DNA from: a virus
DNA length: 51,002 nucleotides
Reading direction: 5' to 3' (one strand)
IMG/VR virus record: IMGVR_UViG_3300030099_003120
Span: 1-51,002 of that record
Shown: positions 40,127 to 48,436 of the stretch, in pieces
Layout of the letters: every line of letters starts with the position of its first letter
Position numbering within the stretch: the stretch's first letter is position 1
Notes under the pieces: generated by a model
Told to the model about the DNA's origin: nothing
What the model saw: only the letters and a program-made list of their open reading frames with translations
Databases searched by the model: none
Made by a program: the position numbers and the translations under genes

Positions 40127-41679
40127 CACTCAGCCGCCGCCTCTTCTTTAGGTGGGGCTTGTTTGACGGTGTAGGATGGAGACTTCTCAAAGTTAGGCTT
40201 GTGTTCAGCAAGCACAGCAGGTGCTGCATTTCTCCACATAGCGACTACCTCTTGAGGAGTCAAGTAATCTTCGGGGTCAATACGACCATGCATAATCATG
40301 TTGATTTCTACAGAGCGAATGCTCCACTCACCGTTCTCTTCTTTCTCAAGACCATCGTGTGTTCGGTTAGCGTAGTGTCCACCGTTGTCAAGATGGGCTT
40401 GACTGACCGCAGCCATGAAGTCAATACACTGCTGCTTGGTAGAGAAACGGAGTGTTTGCATAACACCACTCGCACTCCAGTCACTCGGCTCTTTACGACC
40501 ACACAAGTAGTCTTTGATGGTTTCAACTGGTTTCCATACGAAGTCAGCAATCTCGTGACCGAAAGACCTACGAGAGCGAACTTTACAGTATTTCCAACCG
40601 TTCTCGACATCACCTGCTTTACGGTTTTTGCTGCTTGTGTTCTTGACATAAGCGCTCATCTCAGCAAGCCAGCCCCAGTCCGACCAAGAGTGTAGAGAGT
40701 TCTTACCACGACCCTCCTTAGTTACAATGTTGTCGTTACGCTTCAACATACGAGCCAAAGACTCACGAATGTGCTTGATAACTTCATCTTCGGGGATAGC
40801 CTGTGACATACCACGGCGCATTTCATCCCATGCTACCACATTGGCTGGTGTCATGTAAGAAGCATCGGTGTTCCACTGGTGGTGATTCCAGCCACCTTCA
40901 CATGGAGAACGACTCCATGCTGTCTTGAAATCAGTATAGAGGCCACCCTCAGTGTTATTGTTGCGAATCATAGACCAAATACGAGTAGTTGGTCTGTCGT
41001 GATGTCGGCATGTCTTCTCGTGGTCATCAGACCACTTACACTTACCATAGGTCTTGTTAGTGCTTCTAAGAATATTACCAGTGCCGGAAATGTCCACTTT
41101 ACCGAATACCTTGACGAGCACTGCACGAAGGTCTTTGAAGAATACATCGGACATCAAATGATGCACAGTAATGTTGGTCTGTAGTTTCAAACGGACTGGA
41201 CAATACTTAGCGACAATCGTATCACGCTCAGTTTGAGTGATGTCGCCAGCCGTAAGTGAAGCATCAGCCCAACCCTTTAGGTTACCTGAACCATACCCTG
41301 TCTTGAACTGGACACCAGTGCCAGTAAGTTGAGGGTTACCGATGGTATGGTTGTATGCCATAACTTCATCGTGACCACAAGAAGGAGTGTTTGGAGTAGG
41401 CACTTGACCATAACCAACTTTACCTGTCATCATGACAGCAGCGGCACGAGTATAGTTGTTCACCATATCGGCCCATTTGAGTTGCTTGTTCGGCCCAGCC
41501 TTCATCAGTGTATAGGCAACTGCTGCATCCATAGGCCAGCACTTACCAATAGCATTCTTCGTTCTACCAACTGCATGGTCTACGATAATTGCTTCTTCGC
41601 TGAAATCAACAGCGTTCTCCACAATACCTGCATCCAAATATACATTCCAGTTTTGCCAACCTTTCCATTCTCCACTCAT
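40126..41679 (-). CDS. Large hypothetical protein, 517 aa
   Basis: The product was not recognised. It has a Trp-rich N-terminus, many His and Cys residues in the middle (GKCKWSDDHEKTCRHHD, about 213-230), an Asn/Gly-rich region (RNNNTEGGLYTDF), and an Arg/Lys-rich zone with SRRSFGHEIADF. The last 20 residues are low-complexity and Ala/Glu/Pro-rich. The Cys/His cluster could bind a metal. ATG 41679 overlaps the upstream stop and follows GGAGATGATAGT. In length it is one of the largest accessory genes of the arm, so it is probably important to the virus, but its function is unknown. Confidence 0.65.
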   Translation of the reverse strand: MSGEWKGWQNWNVYLDAGIVENAVDFSEEAIIVDHAVGRTKNAIGKCWPMDAAVAYTLMKAGPNKQLKWADMVNNYTRAAAVMMTGKVGYGQVPTPNTPSCGHDEVMAYNHTIGNPQLTGTGVQFKTGYGSGNLKGWADASLTAGDITQTERDTIVAKYCPVRLKLQTNITVHHLMSDVFFKDLRAVLVKVFGKVDISGTGNILRSTNKTYGKCKWSDDHEKTCRHHDRPTTRIWSMIRNNNTEGGLYTDFKTAWSRSPCEGGWNHHQWNTDASYMTPANVVAWDEMRRGMSQAIPEDEVIKHIRESLARMLKRNDNIVTKEGRGKNSLHSWSDWGWLAEMSAYVKNTSSKNRKAGDVENGWKYCKVRSRRSFGHEIADFVWKPVETIKDYLCGRKEPSDWSASGVMQTLRFSTKQQCIDFMAAVSQAHLDNGGHYANRTHDGLEKEENGEWSIRSVEINMIMHGRIDPEDYLTPQEVVAMWRNAAPAVLAEHKPNFEKSPSYTVKQAPPKEEAAAE

Positions 41680-42260
41680 ACTATCATCTCCTTTATGTTA
41701 TCTTTTTGTTCTATCGTTTTGCTTGTGATGTCAATTGACATCGGTTTGAAATCCTTGCACCCTTTCTGTAGAACCTCGTCTACATCAAAGAGCATACTCA
41801 AGTCGCCCTTAGCGAATCGGTTGCTACCATCCAAGAAGTAGAAGTCATCCCATTTGTCATGCAAATGTGGCTTAGCGCTCATCCTGACTACATCCCAGTT
41901 CATACGGTTTGAGTCTATTGCATCCATCTCCTCCACCAGTTTATTCCACCCAGCCTCGTGTGTGTTGTCATTCCACTGAATCTTCTCATTGAGACTGCCA
42001 TCAAGATTGTAGACAGTATTACCCATAGGGTTACTTCGCTGTGTGTAGTGGGAGAAGATAACACCAGTCGGTGTGTGTCTGTAACCCAAGTAGTTCAGTG
42101 TTCCTCTGCTGCTGTATAGGCTGTAGTAAGTCCTACCGCCATTCCAACTCCTACGCTGTCCGTAATCGAAGTAACTACGCACTTCGCTTGCTGTCATCTC
42201 TTTGCTCTTCACCGTATTACTACGGCCAATTATGTTTACATCGTTTGTCATGTTCATCAT
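41676..42260 (-). CDS. Hypothetical protein, 194 aa, first gene of its unit
   Basis: The product was not recognised. It is Tyr- and Ser-rich in the first half (GGRTYYSLYSSRGTLNYLGY, about 41-60), a pattern compatible with beta structure. A Lys/Asp-rich second half contains the region around FYFLDGSNRF. ATG 42260 follows AAAAGGA directly; the third Met (42251) has better spacing and may be the true start. It lies 33 bases downstream of the promoter TATA at 42289. Confidence 0.55.
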   Translation of the reverse strand: MMNMTNDVNIIGRSNTVKSKEMTASEVRSYFDYGQRRSWNGGRTYYSLYSSRGTLNYLGYRHTPTGVIFSHYTQRSNPMGNTVYNLDGSLNEKIQWNDNTHEAGWNKLVEEMDAIDSNRMNWDVVRMSAKPHLHDKWDDFYFLDGSNRFAKGDLSMLFDVDEVLQKGCKDFKPMSIDITSKTIEQKDNIKEMIV

Positions 42261-42288
42261 TCCTTTTGCTGTGTTCTTTTCTATATTG

Positions 42289-42305
42289 CTGCTTTATATA
42301 TCAAC
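42289..42305 (-). promoter_or_regulatory. Conserved promoter motif copy 6
   Basis: The minus strand reads GTTGATATATAAAGCAG, then CAATATAG, identical through that extension to the copy at 47269. The TATA ends 33 bases before ATG 42260. Confidence 0.85.
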
Positions 42306-42315
42306 TAATCTCAGT

Positions 42316-42579
42316 TCATCGGTTCTCATTGTATTCTCGCATGAGGTCGTCTATGTCGTGCATAGACTCCATGCAACCTCTACACCAACTGTCTCCATTA
42401 GGTGCATCGTAAACTTGCTCGCAGTGTTCGCCACAGCCCTCACACTTGGGGCATTCTTCACAGTCTCCGTTCTCAGCATCGTATGGCATGTCGCAACACT
42501 CGCATTCTCTAAACCCGTATGTATCATAGACATACTGTAGTTTCTCTTTGAGTAGTTTCAGTTCCTTGCTTTCGCTCAT
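42316..42579 (-). CDS. Cys-rich zinc-finger protein, 87 aa
   Basis: The product has eleven cysteines in 45 residues, with CECC, CEECPKCEGC, CEQV and CRGC at about residues 26-69, and acidic residues around them. It could fold into two zinc sites. The N-terminal 20 residues form a Lys/Leu-rich helix and the C-terminus an acidic helix. ATG 42579 follows AAGGTGATACA. It is the last gene of its unit and stops ten bases before the next promoter. Function is unknown; protein-protein contact is at least as likely as DNA binding because the charge is acidic. Confidence 0.65.
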   Translation of the reverse strand: MSESKELKLLKEKLQYVYDTYGFRECECCDMPYDAENGDCEECPKCEGCGEHCEQVYDAPNGDSWCRGCMESMHDIDDLMREYNENR

Positions 42580-42611
42580 TGTATCACCTTCATATAGAGA
42601 CTATCATAGTT

Positions 42612-43220
42612 TCAAGCGAGGGTCACATCGTCTCCCGCTTGTGTGTTCAATACTATCTCCATGAACGGAGGTGGTGATGAGTCTATACCCATGCCTTTGA
42701 AAACATGCTTTACCATATCATCAAAGGTGGTCATGTCCTCAAGCGAGAGTGCAAGCATTGGTGGTTTGAGTTCAGTCAAATCCCAATCGTAGTCTTCGGC
42801 ATGTGCATTAGCCAAAGCGACATACTCAGGAGTAGTCTTGTCATCAACCAGCATAGGTTTCAAACCTTTGACAGTGATGTATGGATTCGCTGGGTCAGGA
42901 GACAAAGACAATTTGAGACACGCTATAGACTCTACTGTTGTTGAGTAAGCACTTGCTAACTCTTGGTATGCAAGTTCCCATGCAATCATATCAATTATTG
43001 GAGTGCTCTTCGCCATTGACTGATGATACTCTACCCATGTCAGGTGTGTGCTGAGTGTGTCCTCGGCTCTACATGAGGCATCGGATAATGCTGCCCTGCG
43101 AATGGATAGATAATCTTGAACCTCGGCGGGAATAAGAATGTGAAAAGGTTTGACTTGATTCATAGATTGAAGGACACTATTCAAGTGTGCTTGCATACCA
43201 TCGTAGATAGTCAAGTTCAT
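42612..43220 (-). CDS. Hypothetical protein, 202 aa
   Basis: The product was not recognised. It is mostly helical and rich in Ala, Leu and Thr, with a Pro-rich segment (GIDSSPPPFM) near the C-terminus. ATG 43220 follows GGAGGA and overlaps the upstream stop. No enzyme or binding motif is visible. Confidence 0.55.
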   Translation of the reverse strand: MNLTIYDGMQAHLNSVLQSMNQVKPFHILIPAEVQDYLSIRRAALSDASCRAEDTLSTHLTWVEYHQSMAKSTPIIDMIAWELAYQELASAYSTTVESIACLKLSLSPDPANPYITVKGLKPMLVDDKTTPEYVALANAHAEDYDWDLTELKPPMLALSLEDMTTFDDMVKHVFKGMGIDSSPPPFMEIVLNTQAGDDVTLA

Positions 43221-43624
43221 TCCTCCTCAGTTGAAAATACTTCTCCGCTTTCAAGAACAAGTCCTGACTTACTTTCCTTTACGAATGATATGAGAGTAGC
43301 CACTGCTGTAGAGTCATCTTTCACATCGAGCATAGCACCCTTTGGGTGGTTCAGTTCTTCACCTTCAATCAGTAACTGGACTGAGCCTTCATGCTCAATG
43401 TAAGATATTACTGACATAGGTGCATACAACATAGAGCCGCTTGCTGGACTTGCCAGTGTAGGTTCTTGTTCACTCAACCACTCTGTCAATGCTGGTGGTG
43501 CTCGCAGTTCTAATGCGATACCATACTTACGATTCACGGTGGGTTCACCCACACCTTGAATGTGAATACGGTTAGTATCAAACTGTGTTCTTACTTGTAG
43601 TCTCGGTTCTCCTTTCTCTGTCAT
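43217..43624 (-). CDS. Hypothetical beta-rich protein, 135 aa
   Basis: The product was not recognised. From ATG 43624 (MTEKG; GGAG nine bases upstream) it has alternating strands such as RLQVRTQFDTNRIHIQ and an acidic tail. ATG 43633 directly abuts the GGAG and is the less likely start. It is the first gene after the promoter at 43658. Confidence 0.55.
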   Translation of the reverse strand: MTEKGEPRLQVRTQFDTNRIHIQGVGEPTVNRKYGIALELRAPPALTEWLSEQEPTLASPASGSMLYAPMSVISYIEHEGSVQLLIEGEELNHPKGAMLDVKDDSTAVATLISFVKESKSGLVLESGEVFSTEEE

Positions 43625-43657
43625 CTGTTTCATCTCCTGTTGTTTGTTTATTTATTG

Positions 43658-43674
43658 CTGCTTTATATATCAAC
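43658..43674 (-). promoter_or_regulatory. Conserved promoter motif copy 7
   Basis: The minus strand reads GTTGATATATAAAGCAG, then CAATAAATAAAC. The TGA of the phosphatase gene (43675-43677) ends one base before the motif begins. The TATA ends 29 bases before ATG 43633 and 38 before ATG 43624. Confidence 0.85.
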
Positions 43675-44853
43675 TCAAATCCATTCGTCTAAGTTCATAC
43701 CATACTTGCCTTTGCCCCTGCCTCTCTTGGGCTTGGCTGGATAGTGCTCGGCTTTATCTTTAGGCTTCTTGCCCTTGCCCTTGTCTTTCTTCTTCTTCTT
43801 GGCTGCTTCTTTCTTGAGTCGCTCCTTACGCTCACCCTCATAGGAAACCCATGTCTCCGTGTTGATGAACTCAGGTAGGTAGAACTTCTTAGTCTTCTTA
43901 CACTGAACCATACCTTCACGAGTCTTGACCTTAGACTCCTCAGCAGCACAGACAATACATACATCACCATACATACCGAAGTGTGATACAGTATTGTCAC
44001 ACTTAGGACATATATCCACCATGTCATACAGACCATCAGTAGCAAGCATCAGTTCATCAGGCGCTCCGCAGTTGTCGCACACTTGAGGAACTCCGTCATC
44101 TTTGTGAGTCCAGTGGTGTTCGTTGCATATACCACAAGCATACAGTTCCCATGTGGTAGGGAATCCATCGCCGTCATCTTCTTCTTCAACCTCCCAGTAG
44201 TCAGCCTTCGGCTGGTTCTTCTTCTTCTTCTTGGTAGGCATGTCAGAATCATCTACGAATGTGAAGTTGCTTTTCTGTTTAGGGAAACTGGTGAACAGTG
44301 ATTCACCAACAGGAATCTGTAAGACCTCAGCAATATACTGCTGCTGTGACTTGCCCTCCACTGCATGGTGACAATAGATACTACGAACATACTTGGTCAA
44401 AGCAGCAGCATCGGGTTGCTTGAGACACTCAGCATCACCCATAAGGTAGCCAAGAATACACAACTGCACACCAGTCCTACCATGACCACCGACACACTGA
44501 GTAGATACAGTCTTGATACCCAGTCGCTTGATGTCATCAACAAGTGCCAACCAAAACTCACGGTGAATATCTTGAGGTATAGAGAAGTCAGGCCAGTCAA
44601 TGCTGATAATCTGTGGTGTGCCACCACCGATATGATTGTGACAAGTGAAACCGTCAGGCACTACGGTGGCTTGACTACTTCTATCCATAACTTGCGCCGG
44701 GCCAATAGCGAGGTCAGGCATAGGTGACATACGATGCCACCCACCATTACGACTGTGACCACCAGCGTGTATCGCTACACCATCAATCTCAAACACCAAT
44801 GGGTTGCCAGTGTGACAACCTGCTTTACTCCCATAATCATTCATCCAATTCAT
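43675..44853 (-). CDS. CX5R phosphatase fused to zinc ribbons and a Lys-rich tail
   Basis: The 392-residue product has a cysteine-phosphatase signature QCVGGHGRTG with Cys120 and Arg126 (CX5R), in the form used by protein-tyrosine and dual-specificity phosphatases. The region before it includes SIDWPDFSIP (about 84-93), where a general-acid Asp would be expected. After residue 190 come a Lys-rich and acidic linker, a first zinc site (CGIC and CDNC, about 238-260), a second (CPKC and CIVC, about 282-301) and a Lys-rich tail (about 350-385). The tail suggests binding to nucleic acid or ribosomes. The gene overlaps the PEP-synthase-like gene (ATGA) and is its only partner in the unit. It could dephosphorylate protein, RNA 5' ends or the product of its neighbour. 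Confidence 0.7.
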   Translation of the reverse strand: MNWMNDYGSKAGCHTGNPLVFEIDGVAIHAGGHSRNGGWHRMSPMPDLAIGPAQVMDRSSQATVVPDGFTCHNHIGGGTPQIISIDWPDFSIPQDIHREFWLALVDDIKRLGIKTVSTQCVGGHGRTGVQLCILGYLMGDAECLKQPDAAALTKYVRSIYCHHAVEGKSQQQYIAEVLQIPVGESLFTSFPKQKSNFTFVDDSDMPTKKKKKNQPKADYWEVEEEDDGDGFPTTWELYACGICNEHHWTHKDDGVPQVCDNCGAPDELMLATDGLYDMVDICPKCDNTVSHFGMYGDVCIVCAAEESKVKTREGMVQCKKTKKFYLPEFINTETWVSYEGERKERLKKEAAKKKKKDKGKGKKPKDKAEHYPAKPKRGRGKGKYGMNLDEWI

Positions 44854-47240
44854 GCCTTCACATCCTTTGCTTCTGTCTCCTCAGTCATACCCTTGAGGAA
44901 ATCCTCAAGACCTTCACCTTGCTTAGAAAGATACTTGTTCAACACAAGCACCATCTCAGGAGTATCGGGGTCTGATGGGTCAAGTGCCTCATACAGAGCA
45001 GTGAACTCTTTAGCAGTAGGAGAGAACTCCTTTGCTTTGATGAGAGCAATCTGTTCCTTGACACTCGCTCTTGTCTCTTGCTGCGAACCTACCAACCATA
45101 CATCAACAGGTGGTGGAGCAATCATCATACCAGCACTGTGCTCATCAAACAGAGACTTGAGTTCAACTAACTGTGTGGCTGGCACAGCGTTAGGATTGTT
45201 AGCAGCCCAAGTCAAGTGAGCAGCACATAGAGAACAACTGGACACACCACACATGATGAAGTCCTTGTTCTGTGGAGAGTTGTGTGAGCCTCGCTCACCA
45301 TGTCTCCAACCAACAGGTAGAATCTCCATGACTTTCCGTAGAGCATCATGGACATTTTTGCTTGAAGCGATAGGAGTCTTACGCCAGTAGGCTGGAGTCT
45401 TCTTCTCAACATAGTCAAGTATCTCTCCCCAGTTGTTCGCAGGTGGTGATGCCTTCTCCCAACCAGCCCTGACATTAGCAAGGCCATCGTCTAAGAACTC
45501 ACGAGCCATCTCGTAGGTAGAAGCCATCTGTTCCATATCTCTTCGTGGGTTGAACCCAGCAGTGCCAGCATCGAATGCATACTTGCTCAACCACTTGTTG
45601 AACAGAGCACCGTTGTTGTGAACAGCGTTCTCAGCAGCGTTCACTTTAGTAATCAGTTCACCCAATGTTTCTCCATTAGGCTCAGCAGTGAAGGCTTGGA
45701 TAACATCACATACCTCAGCACCAATGAGCATGGACTTACCCCACGCAGGGCCACCGTATGATGAAGACCACCCTTTGCTGTAGTGCTTGTTCAAGAAGCG
45801 AAGTAACTTTGCTGCGTCTCCCCAGTCAAGTTCAAGATGACCGATAGCAGCATAGTAGTGACCACGAGTAGAGTCAAGGTGAGGAGTGTTGTTAATCTGT
45901 TTCCATACATCACTACCAATACAAGCAGTCATGGTAGCAAACAGTTCAGCGTTAGCGTTCTTCTTGAGGCCACGAGCATGTCGCATCTCTCCAAGTCCAA
46001 GTGCAAGCATAGCCTTTGGTAGCCATGCACAGAAGACACCAGCAAGGAAAGCCACATCTTGTGGCTTGCTCATAGGTAGACTGACCCACTGGTGAAAGAA
46101 GGTGGAGAACCAACCTTGCTGCTTTCGCCAATACAAGTTACCCATGTCAAGCCCACGCTTGAAGTCTTCAGTGTAAGCATAGGGAGCATACGGCTTAGGC
46201 TCAAAGTTACTATCGTTGTCAAGGACAACCCAACCCGGAGCAGCCTCAACCCAGCGGTCACCAACAGTGACTGATGAAGTGATAGCATAAGGAACTCCAA
46301 CACCACGGCAGTGAGCATAGATGTGAGAGAGACGAGAGCCGCCCGGTTCTACAACCATGTAGCCATCAGGACACTTCTCTTTGGTAATGTTCTCTTCAAG
46401 CCACGCAACTTCTTCAAGTCCACTCATCACGATGAAGTCTTGAATGACTACCTCGCCTTGAGGAATCATACCGATAGTATCTACACCTTCAGGTGGTGGC
46501 ATGACCGGAGTGTGTGAAGGAGCACCACGAATCTGTGTGAGACTGTGAGACATCTTAGGTAAGTCCATGATACCTCTGTCACGGTTCTCATTCTTTGTAG
46601 TGAATACGAACTCCAACTCGTGGCGAGTAGGAGAATAGGATAGTGCGTTGAGAATCATGTTGTCTTTTGAATACTCATCCACACGGAGAGGGAAAGCAAG
46701 GTTGAACCCATGACCAGCAGTGACACCATCGTGTCCTACTCCCATGATGTTGTAACCTTGAAACATAACTGGCTTGTCAAGCCCAGTCTCTTCATCAGTG
46801 GTCATGATAATCTTACCAGTCTCATCTACTTCGGGGTGAGACAAAGCCATGACAGAGGAGGAGGTAGCATCAATGAAAGGCATGAGTAGCATACAACCAT
46901 CGGGGTCTTCTTTCTTCATGACATTGGAAAGGTATGTGAAGTTCTTGAGTAGTGCTGGTTCATCATCACACTTGATAGACTCAATGACACCGTGACGAGG
47001 AGACTCAGGACATGCCCTCAAGAAACAAGGGTAGCCGATGTGCTCCGCTGCTGATGTCAAGTGGAGTGGAGTATCAGTTAGATGGATAGCCACCATGTCA
47101 AGTGGAGTCCAGTCCTTTGGTATAGCATACTGCTCATGGGCTGACCGATGTGTAAACAAAGCCTTAGCCTTTTGTGACTTGATGGCTTTAATACGCTCAG
47201 TGCTGTTCAGGTCTTTCAGTGTTAGTGTTTGCATCTTCAT
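44850..47240 (-). CDS. PEP-synthase-like protein: ATP-grasp-like and phosphohistidine swivel domains plus novel C-terminal half
   Basis: In the first half of the 796-residue product I see the plan of PEP-utilising dikinases (PEP synthase, PPDK, rifampicin phosphotransferase). An ATP-grasp-like part contains YPCFLRACPES (70-80), LLMPFIDATSSSVMAL (118-133) and GVGHDGVTAGHG (167-178). A swivel domain follows with VVEPGGSRLSHIYAHCRGVG (296-315); His306 aligns with the phosphorylated His of the GGxTSH motif. GVPYAI and GDRWVEAAPGWVVL complete the swivel. Residues about 350-796 do not look like a pyruvate-binding domain. They contain SYGGPAWGK (494-502) and HNNGALFNKW (541-550), which recall a phage-type domain, and a Cys cluster CGVSSCSLC near 660. 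ATG 47240 lies 33 bases after the TATA at 47269. Substrate is unknown. Confidence 0.6.
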   Translation of the reverse strand: MKMQTLTLKDLNSTERIKAIKSQKAKALFTHRSAHEQYAIPKDWTPLDMVAIHLTDTPLHLTSAAEHIGYPCFLRACPESPRHGVIESIKCDDEPALLKNFTYLSNVMKKEDPDGCMLLMPFIDATSSSVMALSHPEVDETGKIIMTTDEETGLDKPVMFQGYNIMGVGHDGVTAGHGFNLAFPLRVDEYSKDNMILNALSYSPTRHELEFVFTTKNENRDRGIMDLPKMSHSLTQIRGAPSHTPVMPPPEGVDTIGMIPQGEVVIQDFIVMSGLEEVAWLEENITKEKCPDGYMVVEPGGSRLSHIYAHCRGVGVPYAITSSVTVGDRWVEAAPGWVVLDNDSNFEPKPYAPYAYTEDFKRGLDMGNLYWRKQQGWFSTFFHQWVSLPMSKPQDVAFLAGVFCAWLPKAMLALGLGEMRHARGLKKNANAELFATMTACIGSDVWKQINNTPHLDSTRGHYYAAIGHLELDWGDAAKLLRFLNKHYSKGWSSSYGGPAWGKSMLIGAEVCDVIQAFTAEPNGETLGELITKVNAAENAVHNNGALFNKWLSKYAFDAGTAGFNPRRDMEQMASTYEMAREFLDDGLANVRAGWEKASPPANNWGEILDYVEKKTPAYWRKTPIASSKNVHDALRKVMEILPVGWRHGERGSHNSPQNKDFIMCGVSSCSLCAAHLTWAANNPNAVPATQLVELKSLFDEHSAGMMIAPPPVDVWLVGSQQETRASVKEQIALIKAKEFSPTAKEFTALYEALDPSDPDTPEMVLVLNKYLSKQGEGLEDFLKGMTEETEAKDVKA

Positions 47241-47268
47241 TCCTCTTTCGTTGTTGTATTCTATATTG

Positions 47269-47285
47269 CTGCTTTATATATCAAC
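47269..47285 (-). promoter_or_regulatory. Conserved promoter motif copy 8 (dikinase-phosphatase unit)
   Basis: The minus strand reads GTTGATATATAAAGCAG, then CAATATAG. It starts three bases after the stop of the upstream gene. The TATA ends 33 bases before ATG 47240. Confidence 0.85.
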
Positions 47286-47286
47286 A

Positions 47287-47661
47287 TCATTCAGTCAATG
47301 GTTTAGGGTTGTATCTTATCCTACGCATGTTACTCATACCAACCATGTATCTCTTACGAGGTGCTCCGGCTGGTGTAAAGAATGTAATAATGATGTGCGG
47401 TAATAAATCAGTGCGACCATAGTATTGCGTTTGTGATTGTAGGTCTAAGTGATGCGTCATGTGCATCTCAACACGACCCTCCTTCTCTACATCAGCGAGT
47501 GCTTTCTCTTTCATCTCATACCACTCGTAGATATACTTGCGTAGGCTTGACAAAGTATCAAACACCATCTGTTCGCTATACTGCTTATCCCATATCCACG
47601 AATCAAATGTATGCTTGACTCTCTCCTCAGTCACACTGAATAGTAATACTGTGTTACTCAT
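47287..47661 (-). CDS. Hypothetical protein, 124 aa
   Basis: The product was not recognised. It has a helical, aromatic-rich first half (LRKYIYEWYEMKEKAL, about 40-55), a His-rich centre and a basic strand region near the end (APRKRYMVGMSNMRRIRYN). ATG 47661 follows AAGGAGGCGAAGAAAG. It is the last gene before the promoter at 47269. Confidence 0.55.
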   Translation of the reverse strand: MSNTVLLFSVTEERVKHTFDSWIWDKQYSEQMVFDTLSSLRKYIYEWYEMKEKALADVEKEGRVEMHMTHHLDLQSQTQYYGRTDLLPHIIITFFTPAGAPRKRYMVGMSNMRRIRYNPKPLTE

Positions 47662-47779
47662 CTTTCTTCGCCTCCTTGCGTTTCTTGTAGCCAGCCTTCA
47701 AGTCGTTTAGATATGCTGGGTGAGTTGCCTCAGCCCATCTAACAAACGCCACTGCTTCTTCATCAGTGAACTCACTCAT
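47654..47779 (-). CDS. 41-aa small protein
   Basis: The supported start is ATG 47779 (MSEFTDEEAVAF), with GGAGGCGGTTACTA upstream and overlap with the stop of the previous gene. The open frame extends further upstream but without signals. The product is a single amphipathic helix followed by a Lys-rich tail (YKKRKEAKK). Function is unknown. Confidence 0.5.
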   Translation of the reverse strand: MSEFTDEEAVAFVRWAEATHPAYLNDLKAGYKKRKEAKKDE

Positions 47780-48107
47780 TAGTAACCGCCTCCCCATTGG
47801 TGTGTGTGAATCCCATACCAGCAACGACATACATAGTGTCACCAATAGTTACAGTGTCACCTACTGATGTAGAGCGAAGCCCCAGTCTACCAGTCAAGTC
47901 TACTAAGCAAGTGACACGCTCGTGTCCATCATGCTCCATGTTCTTAGACCAACTATCAAACATATTCTGTGTCCATCGGTAAGCGAACTCCAAGTTCTCA
48001 AGTAGAGTAGCCTCAGTATCATACTCAACTGATGCTGCCTCGTAGGGTTGTCGCCCACTGTTCTCATTCTCAAATGCTCTGTGTGTTACAATCATTGGTT
48101 CTGTCAT
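47772..48107 (-). CDS. Hypothetical protein, 111 aa, first gene of its unit
   Basis: The supported start is ATG 48107 (MTEPMIV), after AAGGTGAGAAAG and 28 bases downstream of a promoter TATA; the longer frame runs back through the promoter and is not credible. The product has a helical centre rich in aromatic residues (FAYRWTQNMFDSW) and a beta-rich C-terminus. No family was recognised. Confidence 0.55.
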   Translation of the reverse strand: MTEPMIVTHRAFENENSGRQPYEAASVEYDTEATLLENLEFAYRWTQNMFDSWSKNMEHDGHERVTCLVDLTGRLGLRSTSVGDTVTIGDTMYVVAGMGFTHTNGEAVTNE

Positions 48108-48130
48108 CTTTCTCACCTTGTTATTTAATG

Positions 48131-48147
48131 CTGCTTTATATATCAAC
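48131..48147 (-). promoter_or_regulatory. Conserved promoter motif copy 9
   Basis: The minus strand reads GTTGATATATAAAGCAG, then CATTAAATAAC. The TATA ends 28 bases before ATG 48107. The 37 bases between it and the upstream stop at 48185 hold no visible feature. Confidence 0.85.
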
Positions 48148-48184
48148 TTGTCAATTACTATAGACCGAGAAGCGTTTTCGTTTG

Positions 48185-48436
48185 TCACTCCTCCTCGCTG
48201 GAGTAGCCTTCATACTCTATAGTAGTATGAGAAGGTAGACGATAGCGTGGTCGTGTAGCCTCAGCATCTGACCATGCTGTTATCATACCCTTGCGGTCTT
48301 TTCTAATCATGTCACCCTGTTTAACTTGAGGACATCTGTGTGCTTCTACTACTTGGTAGAGTGCAACACCACCCGCCTGTCCTAATCCTTCGGCTATCAA
48401 CCACTGGTTCTGTCCTATTGTTATCCTGTATGTCAT
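48185..48436 (-). CDS. Hypothetical protein, 83 aa
   Basis: The product was not recognised. It looks like a small beta barrel: YRITIGQNQWLIAEGLG, then VALYQVVEA, then a QGDMI turn, ending in an acidic EEE tail. ATG 48436 follows GGAGATGACAGC and overlaps the upstream stop. Confidence 0.55.
   Translation of the reverse strand: MTYRITIGQNQWLIAEGLGQAGGVALYQVVEAHRCPQVKQGDMIRKDRKGMITAWSDAEATRPRYRLPSHTTIEYEGYSSEEE

Noticed and set aside
40159-40695. 178-codon open frame on the plus strand opposite the 517-aa gene
   Set aside because: The minus-strand gene fits the operon tiling and has a strong ribosome-binding site; this frame has neither and reads as antisense sequence.
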